NCBI GenBank assembly: GCA_019009955.1
Contig: CM032228.1
Span: 211,021,001-211,085,000, forward strand
Reading direction: 5' to 3'
Source of the DNA: Riptortus pedestris
Taxonomy: Eukaryota > Arthropoda > Insecta > Hemiptera > Alydidae
Length of the DNA: 64,000 bases
Shown: positions 37,593 through 49,184 of the stretch, piece after piece
How positions within the stretch are numbered: position 1 is the stretch's first letter
Layout of the letters: every line of letters starts with the position of its first letter
Program-made: the position numbers and the translations under genes
Notes under the pieces: model-generated
Told to the model about the DNA's origin: nothing
The model's database searches: none
What the model saw: only the letters and a program-made list of their open reading frames with translations

Positions 37593-38824
37593 AATATATA
37601 CACTAATATCCCAATTTCCCACTCGTGCATTTGTACTTCATAGTTAGATATGTGACATAATTAGTTAAGTGTAGCTTGTGTCCTTTAAGAGGTAACCAGT
37701 CATTTAGGTTGTACTCATGATTTGGATTTCGAAAGCTGTCATCAGATATCCATTCATCATAACTAGCAGTTTTGGAAATATGTACGCATACATATACTTT
37801 AATGTATGAATGTTGGTCTGTTAATGCCTGAATCTTTTTTTCAATAGTTTCATATAAACAAAAGAAGAAGTTCTTTATTAGCCCAACCTAGACGAAATGG
37901 AATGGTTTTTAGGGAAGGAGAGCTGAAGGGCAATTTTAAAATCTAAATATTTCCCACATGTGTTTTATACATTTCGTTTTATCGACTTTTATAGAGTTAT
38001 AGATAGCTGTGTCCCTTTGTGGGCACAGTATACATTAAGCTAATTTTTTCTCTGCATCTCATGTCCGGCTTACGTTTATTCTTGTTTGCCATTTTTAAAG
38101 AGTGTTTTTTTCAAATAAGTGAAAAATACAGAATTCAATTAGAAATTACATCATGTGTGCATTTATCTCTTCCGGTACGTAGAAAATCTGCTTATTTTAC
38201 TCTGCACCTTCCATAGTAACCAAGTAATAGTAAACTTTAGTGCCACGACAATTGGTGAATATTTTCTCTTCGCATTTCTAGAATGAACCAGTGCTAAAAA
38301 ATGGTTTTAATGGTATGTATATTTTTTTAGCAGCCTTCCGCATATTTGTTCAGGTTCAAGGCCTGTCCGAAACATAATTGGAAAGTCATATGTGAAAATG
38401 GTGTCGTTTCAAAACCTAACCACAAGAGTAAATATTGGAGAGTATATTTACTAAATGTCATTTTCTCCTTATTCTCTAAATGCATTGACCTTAAACAGGA
38501 ATGTTATCTTCAGAAACGCTTCCTTTGGTCCGTGTGTACAACAATCTCGTTTGAAGTCATCTGTTTAAAAATTTGCATTTATTAGAAATTTGATACATAC
38601 ACTATGAAGCAGTAGTTAAGGGTGGCTTTATTGTTCTCAGTTACCATCATGTGCGTTGAATTTAGCCCCTTTGGAAATTGACCTCATATTTATTTTCTGT
38701 AAACATCTAGTTGTTCCATTTATGGTTTGTAGCATCCGAAGTCTGGGACTCTTGGAGAAGTATAGTGAACTTTATTCAGATAGCATTTGACATTTAACTT
38801 GGCGCTTTTGTTGTATGCAATTGT

Positions 38825-39150
38825 AAATGTAGGAAGAGACGAGAGGGAGACGGGGCCGGTGCGGAGATGCGCGCGCCGGCTTCGATCTCCGAGCAGACAC
38901 CACGCGCTCCATCCCCTATTTTTTCCCATTCTCACCCCCTCCCCCGCCCTCGGGGAACTGGCTCTCTATAGGAGCCAGTATTAGGGAACCGCTGCCCACT
39001 TAAGCCCTTATACACCCACTTATACAATATGTTTGTCCTCATGTCGGCTTGCTCTCTTTTCCCATTGGCTACTCATTGCCCTGGGCATGATCTCTACTGT
39101 TGCTTGCATCAGGCCGGTCAGGATCCGCTATTCTCTTCCTTCTTTGAGAT
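38825..39150. other. GC- and CpG-rich island, function unknown
   Basis: This has the strongest GC contrast in the window besides 49120-49400. It contains GCGCGCGCCGGC-like CpG-dense sequence, a C-rich run (CACCCCCTCCCCCGCCC) and a short mirror GGCTCTCTATAGGAGCC. It could be a promoter or 5' UTR, a structured regulatory element or an unusual repeat. Open frames on both strands (71 codons minus, 65 plus) are not convincing. Confidence 0.35.
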
Positions 39151-41290
39151 CAATGACTGAAAAGAGCGGGTGCCAATTAATAAATAAGTCTCAAGAAGCC
39201 CAGCTCTTGTATGTTCTCTGTGTATACTGTCAAGTCAAGTTGAGGACATTTGCATCACTTGATATAAGTACTCCTACTAAATGCATTATGATGTCTGCAT
39301 TTGTGTACATATTGCATACTATTTTCATATTACTAACTCTCCGAAAAATAATTCTGTATATATCATTTAGATATTATATTAATACATAATTACCATCAGT
39401 TATATACTTTAATGTGAATTTATCCCAGATAGGCCCAGGGAACCAACGTGGTCCTTCGGGCTAGCAAAGTGGAGAGTGAGCCACTTTGATCAACAATTAA
39501 AAAGTAAGAAGAAAAGTAAACAAATATCGCTGTTTTCTCATTTATATCCATTTATTTATAATGTCTGTATAATTAATAAGTAGGTAGGTGACGTAATAAT
39601 AATAGGAAATCAACTTGAGCTACTAATTAAATACAATCTTTTTATTTTGTCCCAGGGCATTTAACTTCCTCTTCAAATAACAATTTATAGTAATTATCTT
39701 CAATCAAGATATTCGTATAATTCCACTTAAAATAGATACATTCACGAATCATCAGACTGTTGATATTCTTAGGGAACTTGAATGCACTGAGTACCAAAGA
39801 ACGACACATTCATAATCGACTGGGTATCAGATCTCTTATCCTAATCAACAAGAATGAACCCCAGAATTCAAATAAGCACTTGCTTTTCGAGCGTTTTTAA
39901 ATTGTTCTCTCGAGAAGTAAGCTTTGGTCCTTTAACCAGCTCCTGGAAATGCTCAAGCTCAAATCAGATTTAATATTTAAAAAATCTGATTAGATGATAT
40001 ATCTACACATCTTTTGCAATTACTGTTTTGAGGGCTTATTACTATCAACTCCATGTCAATCGCCTTATCAAGTAATAAATTAAAGGAATACCTTTACTTA
40101 TAAATATCGAGGATATAGATTCAAATGTATATGCACTATTTAAGATTCCTTGTTTTGTGTATGATGTATCTCATTGTGCATGTGTACATTTCTAGAACTG
40201 GAATATATAAACTTTCCAAATAATATGATTCTAGAATACCCCATCTCGTGAAACACACATTCCTCCATCTTGTTATAGAAAACATATTCTACTGTGTGAA
40301 GGAGGTATTTTTTGTGATTCCTAATGATATACACATGTTGATATTAGTATGTTTGTAGAGAAAAGTATAGTGGCTTATATTTTGATCTGAAAAGTCTCTT
40401 TCTTATAGATAAATTTTTATTACATACAGCTATTAAGAACGTCAAGTGCAAACTGCAGAAAGTATGGAATAAGAATTTTATTATAGGAAATGACCAAGCG
40501 GGACAGGAGTCGAGTCTGGGTAGAAATAAAATCTGTTTTTTATTGTTTTTTGGTTGTTTTTCACCGCGTCCTTATCGTAGTTATTATAATAATAATAAAA
40601 AAATGACAATAACGCAAATGGGATTGAACAATTTGATTAGTTAGTTTAGTCTTTCCACTTTTTATTTTACGTACGAAAACTTTACATTGGGTTTGCTACT
40701 TTCTAGAGTCGTACAAAATTATGATAGAAAAGATCTTTCATTATAAAAGAAAAGAGGGACTGTCGATGTTAATTATACTGGTAATATAACTGCAATATAG
40801 AAAATAAAGGATTTTAGGTTATTTGCATTATAAAAATATGTATAGAATTGCTAATGAATTCCCTTTTTCAGTACACGGCTTGCTGATTTTTCTCTTCAAA
40901 AGAGGGATTATTCCCCTTTTTATGAAGCATTTCGTTTCAAACGAACCACCCAAGTGTGTTTCTGGTTGAATCCATCCATCACTGGCTCTTTTCCTTTAGA
41001 TAGAAACCTTCATTAGTGTTCTATACACTGAAAAAATAAACTGGGTCAGCTATCATGTATTCCAGGTCCTTCTCGTGTGTTTGTATATGTATTCTGTCTG
41101 TTGTGCTTGTACACTATTTTTATTTAGTAGCTTTTTTAAAATATAGTCTTTTTCGAACTTGCTTGCGTTTCAATAATTGCTTAATTCATTTTCAAGAAAT
41201 CAATCCAATTATTTTTTTCAATTTAGTTTTATTGGATTGTTTTTGTTCATAATGTTACTACATTACTTGCCTAAATTGGTTTTATTCCAG

Positions 41291-41294
<4 letters not shown>

Positions 41295-41333
<39 letters not shown>
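41295..41333. repeat. (TA)n microsatellite
   Basis: A pure TA run with no family flanks. Confidence 0.95.
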
Positions 41334-41337
<4 letters not shown>

Positions 41338-41796
41338 TATAGTAGTCTTAAGGTCCATTGATTAAATATTAACTCATTCCGTGTCAGACAAAAAATGAAT
41401 ATCGTTCAAAATATAAAATGCTTTTTCTTTTTTTGTCGTCATTGTGTCGATTTTAATTGTAGGTCATTCCTTTCTTACTTAAGTTTGGTTTTCGTTCAGA
41501 CGTCTTTACACAATAAAGTTTTTGAAACAATTGTTGCTATAGCTTTAGATAAACATAAAATATTTCTGGTTTTATCTGAAGAGAATATTTGATACATAAT
41601 AGCAATGGAGTTTCAATGGAATCGTTGTACAAAAGGAATAGAGATTTAATAAAATCTTTACTTTGTTTGGAAGAGAGGATCTCTCCGTTTGTTAGGTCCG
41701 CTACGATGATTTCTTGTGCATTGTGTGCTTCAAAGAATCATTCCACCTTCCTAGACTTACGTGAATTTAATATTTGGGCCTAATACTACCTGTTAT

Positions 41797-41802
<6 letters not shown>

Positions 41803-41859
<57 letters not shown>
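41803..41859. repeat. (TA)n microsatellite
   Basis: A pure TA run with no family flanks, about 470 bp after the previous one. Confidence 0.95.
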
Positions 41860-41863
<4 letters not shown>

Positions 41864-42186
41864 TATTTTATTACATGAAACTTCAAACAGGCAGTGAACA
41901 TAGGTTTTTTTTTTAGATTTTCTTGTATATTCTTGTTAAACTTTAATAGTGAATACAAGTATCTACAATATTTCTCAATTTGATTTCTTCTTTAATTATC
42001 AATAGTGATCAGGGTTCATAAATTTACTATTGCTGTTTTTTTTCCAGTTTCTAACTAAACAAGAAGTATTTATTGAATAAAAATAAATAAATCGTTAACT
42101 CTCTATCTCAGTTAGCTAAGGCTTAGCCTTCTGCCGTAGGACGGAGTAATAGAATCATTTTCCCCACTCAGGACAGAATAAAAAAG

Positions 42187-42713
42187 TCGCAGTGCCTGCG
42201 TTAACTAAGTAGATTTCCCTCGTGCGTGACCTCAAAATGTACATTTATCTCAAAACGTAAAATTTCAATGTGAACAATATTTGGTATTTATTTCAAATAG
42301 TGTACTTCAAAATATAACAGCTTATTGTTAATATGACATGAGTAGAAGTGGGGGTTTACTGAAGGCCGAAAACTAAAAAATGCAAATATCTTGGTTAATA
42401 ATCATGATAGTGAAAAAACGTACATTACAACATTTACAGAACTATACACTTGCAATAAAATTGAATCTATACAATGTTTTGATCCGACTCATAATAACGG
42501 AGATATTTCGAATTTTCGAACTTCGCCCCCCCCCCCGATTTTGATAACGATTAAACAAAAATTGCGACCGCTAGAGCGTTAACAGTCAAATATAAATACA
42601 GTTTTGAACGGACCTCATTTACGTCATCTCTTGGGTAGGATTGACGAACATTTTTCGAAAATCGTGTCATCAGTACGACCTCAATAGCTGATTTACCTTA
42701 AGGGAATTCCGCT
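42187..42713 (-). mobile_element. HINE-like non-autonomous element, full copy (type B)
   Basis: A minus-strand copy. It begins at a worn hairpin (GTCGCAGTGCCTGCGTTAAC) and AGTAGATTTCCCTCGTGCG. The type B interior is nearly intact (ATTTATCTCAAAACGTAAAA, ATAACAGCTTATTGTTAATA, GGCCGAAAACTAAAAAATGC). A C run near 42525-42536 and GACCGCTAGAGCGTTAACAG follow. It ends with TACCTTAAGGGAATTCCGCT. The (TA)n tract has shrunk to a few bases. This copy shows what the interrupted 26200-28014 copy looked like before the Tigger insertion. Confidence 0.78.
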
Positions 42714-43420
42714 AATAGTAACGTGTAGACTCATCCATCCAAAGAAAATTAGAAGGCAATAAAGCAATTCTCTTTTACAAATTACTTTAATCGTGCATTC
42801 TTTAATCAAAAGCCATTTAAGGAAAGCTATTGTCATAATTAAAGTCATGAATGTAATTCCAAAAGGAAATGTACCATTCCAACAATTTTCAATTGCTTTA
42901 CTAGAATAGGTTATATAGTTAACCCGTTAATAATTCAAACCCAATTTTTGCCTTTTGAATTATGACCAAAAGAAGCCTAAAATGCTATCAAGGGTTCTTT
43001 AGTGTTCCTAATATATCTTAGCTCTAAAGTAGAGGTATTTTAAGATGTTAGATGCCATAGCCGTGGAAAGCCCGGCAAGCGTTATTTTTAGTTCACTGGA
43101 GACTATAAATTATCATCTGTGTTGGGTTGAGGGTGTTTATCATGACGACGCCTTAATTAACGGAGAAGACCAACCTAACTCTTACTCCTATGATATAAGA
43201 GCATCTTCAGGGGTTCCTCCTCGTCCAAAGAACATTTCTTAACTTACTACTCCTTAACTTATTAGTTGTTTCTTTTAGTAGCTCTAGTCGCGAGCTCGAC
43301 AACTTTCTTCAATTGTCCATCGAACCTATCTAATAATCTAAACCTTTATAGAACCAATATTGTTTCAGATTTATTTTTGTAAATGTTTTCTCTAAGTTGA
43401 ATATTAACCAGAAATACTGA
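42714..43420. other. spacer with a short family fragment
   Basis: No gene is recognised. The part at about 43310-43420 carries plus-strand family traces (TTCAATTGTCCATCGAACCT, ATAGAACCAATATTG, TGAATATTAACCAG), abutting the inverted-repeat element at 43421. Confidence 0.5.
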
Positions 43421-43774
43421 TGTCATATCTGTCGGTGGAGACCAGCTGATGGTCGAGAACAGTTGGCATTGTGCTATAGTTGCAAAGGCACCATCTTCAA
43501 GCCGTCTAGAGTTGTACTGAGTTAGTTGTCCGTAGGTCAGTAGGTTTTATACGTCTGTTTGCTTTCATTAGTCAAACGAAGGGTGGTTATGTCTTGTGTC
43601 CAGGTAAATTGTTTTCGTGTAGTAGGTCGTTGCCCTTATCCGTTTACGCTTTGTTGTTTGTGTTTAGGTAATATTCTCTAGACGGCTTGAAGATGGTGCT
43701 TTTGCATCGAAAGCGCTTGCCAACTCTACTCGACCATCAGCCAGTGACGACGGTATGCACCGACAGATTTGACA
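43421..43774. mobile_element. inverted-repeat element with about 90-bp arms
   Basis: The left arm (43421-43511) and the right arm (43676-43774) are inverted copies with few differences. Both start TGTCA(A/T)ATCTGTCGGTG, contain CTGATGGTCGAG and AGTTGGCA, and end CACCATCTTCAAGCCGTCTA. The 164-bp centre has no coding capacity. The inner motif CTTGAAGATGG...CGAAAGCGC also appears in the palindrome at 62681-62937, which suggests that both derive from related retroelement termini. No clear target duplication is visible. Confidence 0.75.
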
Positions 43775-45355
43775 ACAGTATCATCTATACTGGTGGTTCC
43801 AACCCTTTACTTGATTAACTGGAGATATTTCCATTTTTTAACATTTTATTCCTAGCTTAAGAATTAAATAAGTCGTATAAAATAAATAGCTGTTAAGGAA
43901 CGAGGCCTCTCTTTTCTTTCCCGAGACACCAGATTCCTTCGCCATCCAGCACCTCAATAATGGATAAAGATTATATTTTCTAGAAACCTCAATATTTAAT
44001 CGAAGTTATAAATACAATTACGCACATGATCATAATAGGTGCAAGAGGAGGAGTGAGGTGTTAGAAGAGATTACAAAAAAATGTGAGATCACCAATAAAA
44101 ACGTCTTAACTAAGTTAAACATTACTCCCACTCATATTATTTTGATTAATCAGCAAATGTGTCACTTATTATCTCATATTTAACTTAAATTTGAAGATGA
44201 GATGACATATACAGAGCTTGTTATTATTGAAGAAACAAATGAGGAAATGTGAGTAGACAACATGATCGCACTCCAGCATGTGGGGAATCTTCTTAGTTTA
44301 CGCAGAACCTTTGTGACGGTCTTTCTGATCAAGATTCAAGGTGGATGTTACCTTTCATGTTTAAAGGTTGAGGTAGAGTGCTGCGTAGACAAGGATTTGT
44401 CTTTACGCGACGTAAATGAATGATTACGTCTCCTGTAGGATGATGCGTAAAGTCTCCTTCCTTCTTAATTAGTGAGCCGCGGTAATCTATAAGGTGACGT
44501 AACATCATCCTCATAATGAGATTAAATTATGTGAATTGATGGCTTTCATTGGACTTTAGGGTTGAGGTTATCAAGGCTCATCATTATTATAAATGAGGTT
44601 CAGTACCTCAGATGACAGGTTTTACCTTTATTATTTCCCCTCGGGTCGTCTTCTGATATATTATCCTAGAGGTGGTAGATTCAGAACATCCTGTTATTAT
44701 AATATTACTGCTGACTATCGCTTAAGGCGGCTTTTAAAGGAACATGTGTACTTGAACGATAAATATACAGGACCGAATCCGGTGTGGCCAATGGGAATTT
44801 ATTTAGTGGTAAACTCACCCCGTCTAGAAAAGGTTAACCTGTAAATATCCGCCCCAATCAGCCGAAGTAACGTTAATAAATAGCGTTTTTTATTTGAACG
44901 AAAAAAGAAAAACAGAGGGAACAAATTTTAGCTCGTAAATTAAAATTCAGGGAAATTCGTATTCTGGTGAAGCTATTATTGAAATTGAAAATGTTTTTGC
45001 CAACAAGCCATGAAGTGCCAGGACCTGCTACACTCATTGATGAGAGTCAACTTGACGAGTCCCCTATTATTAGTCTCCCCATTAAATGCCCATTTTTAGT
45101 TCTATGCCATCCCTAGAAATTTCTTCCTGGCTTTTCCTGGTTGGTAAATTTATTCTATTATTGAACTGATTGGTAAACAAGCTTTTTAACCATTTCAAGA
45201 GATTTCGTTCCATTAGCGGCTTGTTCCAGAGTACCTCGTAACTTCTTGTGACACAACTGATAGCTGCGGCAAGTAGCAGTCGATGGTCGAGGGGCTGGTA
45301 CATGCCTATTGCATATTATACAGCTTAACTGTTTATAGATTTTCTTTTAGTTTTT
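43775..45355. other. non-coding stretch
   Basis: AT-rich DNA with the SINE tail fragment at 44776-44881. The frames at 44329, 44593 and 45082 have no support; the 44593 frame runs into the SINE tail. Confidence 0.55.
44776..44881 (+). repeat. SINE tail fragment
   Basis: Matches the SINE tail: GGGAATTTATTTAGTGGTAA, CCGTCTAGAAAAGGTTAACC, TGTAAATATCCGCCCCAATC and CGTTAATAAA. The upstream part does not give a clear B box. Confidence 0.6.
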
Positions 45356-45880
45356 AGCAGATTTCCTCAGACCACTTTGAAGTATCATTGGTTCTCATCC
45401 ATCCCTGTCCCTACTCCTCTTCACCTGACATTTACCAATGAGACATCTGTTAACACTCTAGCGGTTGCAATTTTTGTTTAATCGTCAGCAAACTCGGTAT
45501 TTAATTCGTTTATGTAAAAAGGATGATCACGTTCGTTAACGACTGAAATCGGACCATTGGGATGGATGGGGGGTTTAGAGGGGGGGGATATTTGAACATT
45601 CGAAATATTTCCGTTACTATGTGTCGGATCGAAAAATTGTATAAAACCAATCTTATTGCAAATTAAATTTACTATAAATATTGTTATATACATTTATTCT
45701 CTATCTTGAATATTAACCGAGATATTTGCATTTTTATTAAGTGTAACGGACGAGCTATGGTTCCCGCCAAAAGCTAGTTCTGCCGTTTCCGTAACTGATT
45801 GGCACTCGTATGGAGATTTCTCTATTGTATAACTTTACGTGGGGAATCTACTTAGTTTACGCAGCCCCTGCGTGACGGAC
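45356..45880 (+). mobile_element. HINE-like element (type A), head rearranged
   Basis: A plus-strand copy. It starts AGCAGATTTCCTCAGACC but lacks the usual head block and TA tract. CTGTTAACACTCTAGCGG and the complete type A interior follow (ATTAACCGAGATATTTGCAT, CCGCCAAAAGCTAGTTC). The right end is well kept: TACTTAGTTTACGCAGCCCC, TGCGTGACGGAC, then T residues. With 62010-62599 it defines the type A interior. Confidence 0.78.
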
Positions 45881-46166
45881 CTTTTTTATTTTTTTTTTAT
45901 CTTAATTTTGTTTTCTCATGTTGTAAATATACTAACAATTTATATTTAAAAACACTCTCAGTTGAGTGTTCTACTGATTGTGTACCTCAACATGGAGAGC
46001 TCTAGCTAGAAAAACTCTATGTATAAAGTCTTAAGCAAAAAGCCTCCACCTACCTAATGCCGATCACATATGAAGGATTAATAAATAATAGCAATATTAT
46101 ACAGCCGTTTACGAGCAGAACTCGCGGTCCCCTGCCTTCTACCAGTTGAACATTGGAGGAAATAAG
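45881..46166. other. AT-rich spacer
   Basis: A T-rich start following the element terminus, then unique-looking DNA. No gene is seen. Confidence 0.5.
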
Positions 46167-46420
46167 CATCAAAAATTGAACCACCAATGCCCTATTTGGA
46201 ATTATTTAGAGTCAAATGATGCAATAAGTGTTAGCTGACTCATTAGTAGTTGTCTATTCTGCTTACTGGAGAAACTAGTTTGCCTCTAAAAATAGGAAAG
46301 AGAAAGGTTAGTTGTAGTCCAGATGGGATTTTATTTGAATTTTTCTTTCTCCTTGATTTGGAGACTACTGCGTGTAGTATCCCATATTTTAATATTAAAA
46401 AAAGTATTAGTGATATACAT
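46167..46420 (+). repeat. unclassified repeat, inverted partner of 61735-62008
   Basis: This matches the complement of 61735-62008 closely over about 250 bp. Shared blocks include AATTGAACCACCAATGCCCT, AGTGTTAGCTGACTCATTAG, AAACTAGTTTGCCTCTAAAA and TAGTATCCCATATTTTAATA. Each copy has small private insertions. No coding capacity, terminal repeats or poly(A) are evident. The open frame at 46250-46501 reads through it and is broken in the partner copy, so it is not taken as a gene. Confidence 0.75.
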
Positions 46421-46540
46421 TTTCATCACCCCAATGACCCTAATTTTAATTTTATTTTAGGACTATTAATTCAAATTCGTAATATATTTTTTCTCAATTA
46501 AGGTATTTATATTCTTTATAAATACCTCTTTCTGGGACCT

Positions 46541-46660
46541 TTCCGAACCTCATTTTCGTCATCTCCCCCGTAGCTTTAGACGTTTAAGAATTTTTTTCGA
46601 GAATCGCGTCACGAGTATAACTTCAGTATCAGATTTCCCCTAATGTAAATCTGATGAAAT
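46541..46660 (-). repeat. HINE-like head-module fragment
   Basis: A minus-strand fragment of only the head module: GAACCTCATTTTCGTCATCT, CGAGAATCGCGTCACGAGTA, and CAGATTTCCCCTAATG as the worn palindromic head. Confidence 0.6.
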
Positions 46661-47806
46661 GTTCAAATTTGTCTGTTTCTAGCACGGAATTCCAAACCTC
46701 CTCTAGGTTTGTATGGTAAACCTGTACATACAAATAAGGATTACTTCATTCGTATCTTTAATTGGGTTCGTCGTTGAAACTACTTTGTTTTCAACAAATT
46801 CCTTCTTTGAATGATGTTAAGTATTGAAAATAGAGGTGGATATGTCTATTTTAGACCCCTAAGGTCAATGAGTTGATCGTCATAGGTAACTGCTACCTGG
46901 GGTCATGTCAGGTAACTGCGTTGCCTAGGTCATGTCCCCTAGGAGGAGAAATAGGAATTCCTAGAATCGGATTAATCCCGTCTATGGATGTCCATATTTT
47001 ATACGTTTGCCATGCTTGTCACATATACCTCTCAGCAAATGCAAATACCCGCCTAGTTTCGTTAGTTTCCTCCTTATTTTTTTTGGGGGGGGGGGTCGGG
47101 TGCGGTGTGGCACATGTTGAATTTTTCATTTTTATATTAAACTATGTGAAGTATATGCATTTTCTTAAATAAATATTATTTCTACAAGTTCTTCATTTTT
47201 GAACATCTTATTGTTTGGCTCCATTTGTTTGGTCTGCTATGGGAATTTAGACTTCAGAATGAGCAACAACTTTTTTTATTAATAAGAAATAAATGTACAA
47301 CCGAGGAATAATGTTGTTTGATGAAAAATTTTATCCATTTAATTCCTTGCTTGCCGTAGATTTGAATGCTCATTGAGAGTTTACCTTCACTAAATGGGGT
47401 AACTCCAAACATTATATTTTAATATTTAAATTTCAAAAGAGAGCAATGAGGTTTACATTCAAAAAGTTGAGAGACTCTGTCGTCCACTTTTTAAGGATTC
47501 AAAAATAATGACTTTTCCATCAATATGTTTGTACCAAAACAATATTGTTTGTGAAACAAAACATGATCTTGTTTTACAAAAATAGAATAACACATAATCA
47601 TCAAACAAGATACAAGAATATGCTTCAAGCCCCACAACCACAAACAAAAATATTTTGAGAAAAGCGAAATTTTTAGAATTTAACCTAATTTTTTAACGAA
47701 TGTATTTTATACTCATAAATGTAATTCAATAATTTGCAAAGAATCTAATTGGCATACTATTAGAAAATTGTTTATGGGGAAACAAAAACTATTTGAAGTA
47801 TCCGAT
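46661..47806. other. non-coding stretch
   Basis: AT-rich DNA with a T/G run near 47079-47096. There are frames at 46873 (99 codons, plus) and 47459 (62 codons, minus), neither with a recognisable domain. Confidence 0.5.
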
Positions 47807-48302
47807 CATTTTTCAGCCTTCAGCAAACTCCCACTCTATTTCATGTCACATTAATAATAAGCTGTTATATCATGAACCACTTCATTCCTAAGTTAAATAC
47901 CAAATGTTGTTTTCATTGTACTTCTGCTTTGTGAGATGTATTCAAATACGTTCTGTTGGACAAAAGAAGATTGGGGGTGTTTTGTTCCTGGAATACTAAA
48001 ATTTGTGTGATTGTGATAACAATTATAAATTCCAGTATTAGGTATAGTAAATACTTTTCAATAAAATTAATGTTTTATTTCAGTAATGGTTTTACTTTAC
48101 GATGATGAATATTACTATCTATCTTTTCAACGCGGAGATGTTGGCAGACCTTTTTACAATTCAGACGCTTTCCGTTGGGAGGTTATTAAAATTGACTGTT
48201 CGTATTAATTTAATGATGATATGTGTTACCAGTATGTAGATGTATCTATTGTTAAACTTCACGTGGGAAATCTGCTTAGTTTACACATCCCCTGCGTGAC
48301 GG
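47807..48302 (+). repeat. HINE-like element, head-truncated, types B and C joined
   Basis: A plus-strand copy starting in the type B interior (TTAATAATAAGCTGTTATAT, TTGTGAGATGTATTCAAATA). Later it shows type C blocks (ACGCTTTCCGTTGGGAGG). It ends in GTGGGAAATCTGCTTAGTTT and CCCCTGCGTGACGGCC plus a T run. The next copy begins directly in that T run. Confidence 0.65.
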
Positions 48303-48311
48303 CCTTTTTTT

Positions 48312-48426
48312 TCCTATCCCTTGAGGGAAATCAGCTACTAAGGCCGTACTCATGACGCGATTTTCGAAAATTTTCTTCAAATGTCCATCGATCCTACCCA
48401 GGAGATGACGAAAATGAAGTCCGTTC

Positions 48427-48491
<65 letters not shown>

Positions 48492-49045
48492 TTAACGCCT
48501 TTGCAGGTCCATTTTTTGTTTGATCATTACCAAACTCGATATTTAAACGTTTTATGTAAAAAGGGAGATCAAGTTCGTTAATGGCCGAAATCGGACCAGT
48601 GGGAGGGGGATTTTTGAAAATTCGAAATATCTCCGTTAATTTACGTCGGATCGAAAAATTATATAGAACCAATCTTGTTGTAAACTGAATTTACTATAAA
48701 TATTGTTATATAGGCTTTTTCTCTATCTTGAATAGTCCGGCTATTATCGTGAGTTTCCTGATTAGTTCGGCAGTTCCCGTACTTCGGCTCACGTGTAACC
48801 TAAACGTTCTTGTCTTCTAACCTTTTACTTTGTGAGTTATATGCAAATGCGTCCTGTCTATGCCCTATTTGTTTACAATTCATAAGCCGTTTCCGTTGGG
48901 AGCTTATTAAAATTAACTGAACGATTTCTCATTACCGTTTGTATTTACTCACGGTAGTGTAAAGTGTTAGCAGTATGCAGATTTCTCTATTTTAAAACTT
49001 CAATTGGGAAATCTGCTCAGTTTACGGAGCCCCTGCGTGACGGAC
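48312..49045 (+). mobile_element. HINE-like non-autonomous element, full copy (type C)
   Basis: A plus-strand copy in head-to-tail arrangement with the preceding one. The head is TATCCCTTGAGGGAAATCAG, followed by CATCGATCCTACCCAGGAG, (TA)n at 48432-48486 and CTCCGTTAATTTACGTCGG. The type C interior follows (AAGCCGTTTCCGTTGGGAGC, TTTCTCATTACCGTTTG, TTACTCACGG). It ends with GGGAAATCTGCTCAGTTTAC and CCCCTGCGTGACGGAC plus T residues. The candidate exon at 49185 starts 140 bp downstream. Confidence 0.8.
48432..48486. repeat. (TA)n microsatellite inside the element
   Basis: A pure TA run at the family's standard position. Confidence 0.95.
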
Positions 49046-49184
49046 TTTTTTGTATGAGTTGGCTGCTGTTTTTCTTTGATTAGAATAATGCTGTTTGTAA
49101 TGGAATATTTAAAATGCTGTGGCGGGCTTTTTAGAGGCTAAAAGCCGGGTAAGGTTTGTGAAAGAGCGTGAGGAGGGGTGGTAA

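Larger units (their letters stand above)
37593..42186. other. non-coding stretch with a GC-rich island
   Basis: Mostly AT-rich DNA. It includes the GC-rich island at 38825-39150 and two free (TA)n runs (41295-41333 and 41803-41859). Possible traces of the HINE-like right end lie near 38165-38212. Frames at 38346, 39033 (118 codons), 41055 and 41395 have no domain I can name. Confidence 0.5.

Noticed and set aside
39033..39389. 118-codon plus frame downstream of the GC-rich island
   Set aside because: Its second half is AT-driven Phe/Ile/Leu sequence, and no start or splice context links it to the island.
46250..46501. 83-codon plus frame
   Set aside because: It lies in a repeat whose second copy (61735-62008) does not keep the frame.
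48381..48672. Frames on both strands with Tyr-Ile repeats
   Set aside because: They are translations of the HINE-like copy and its (TA)n tract.
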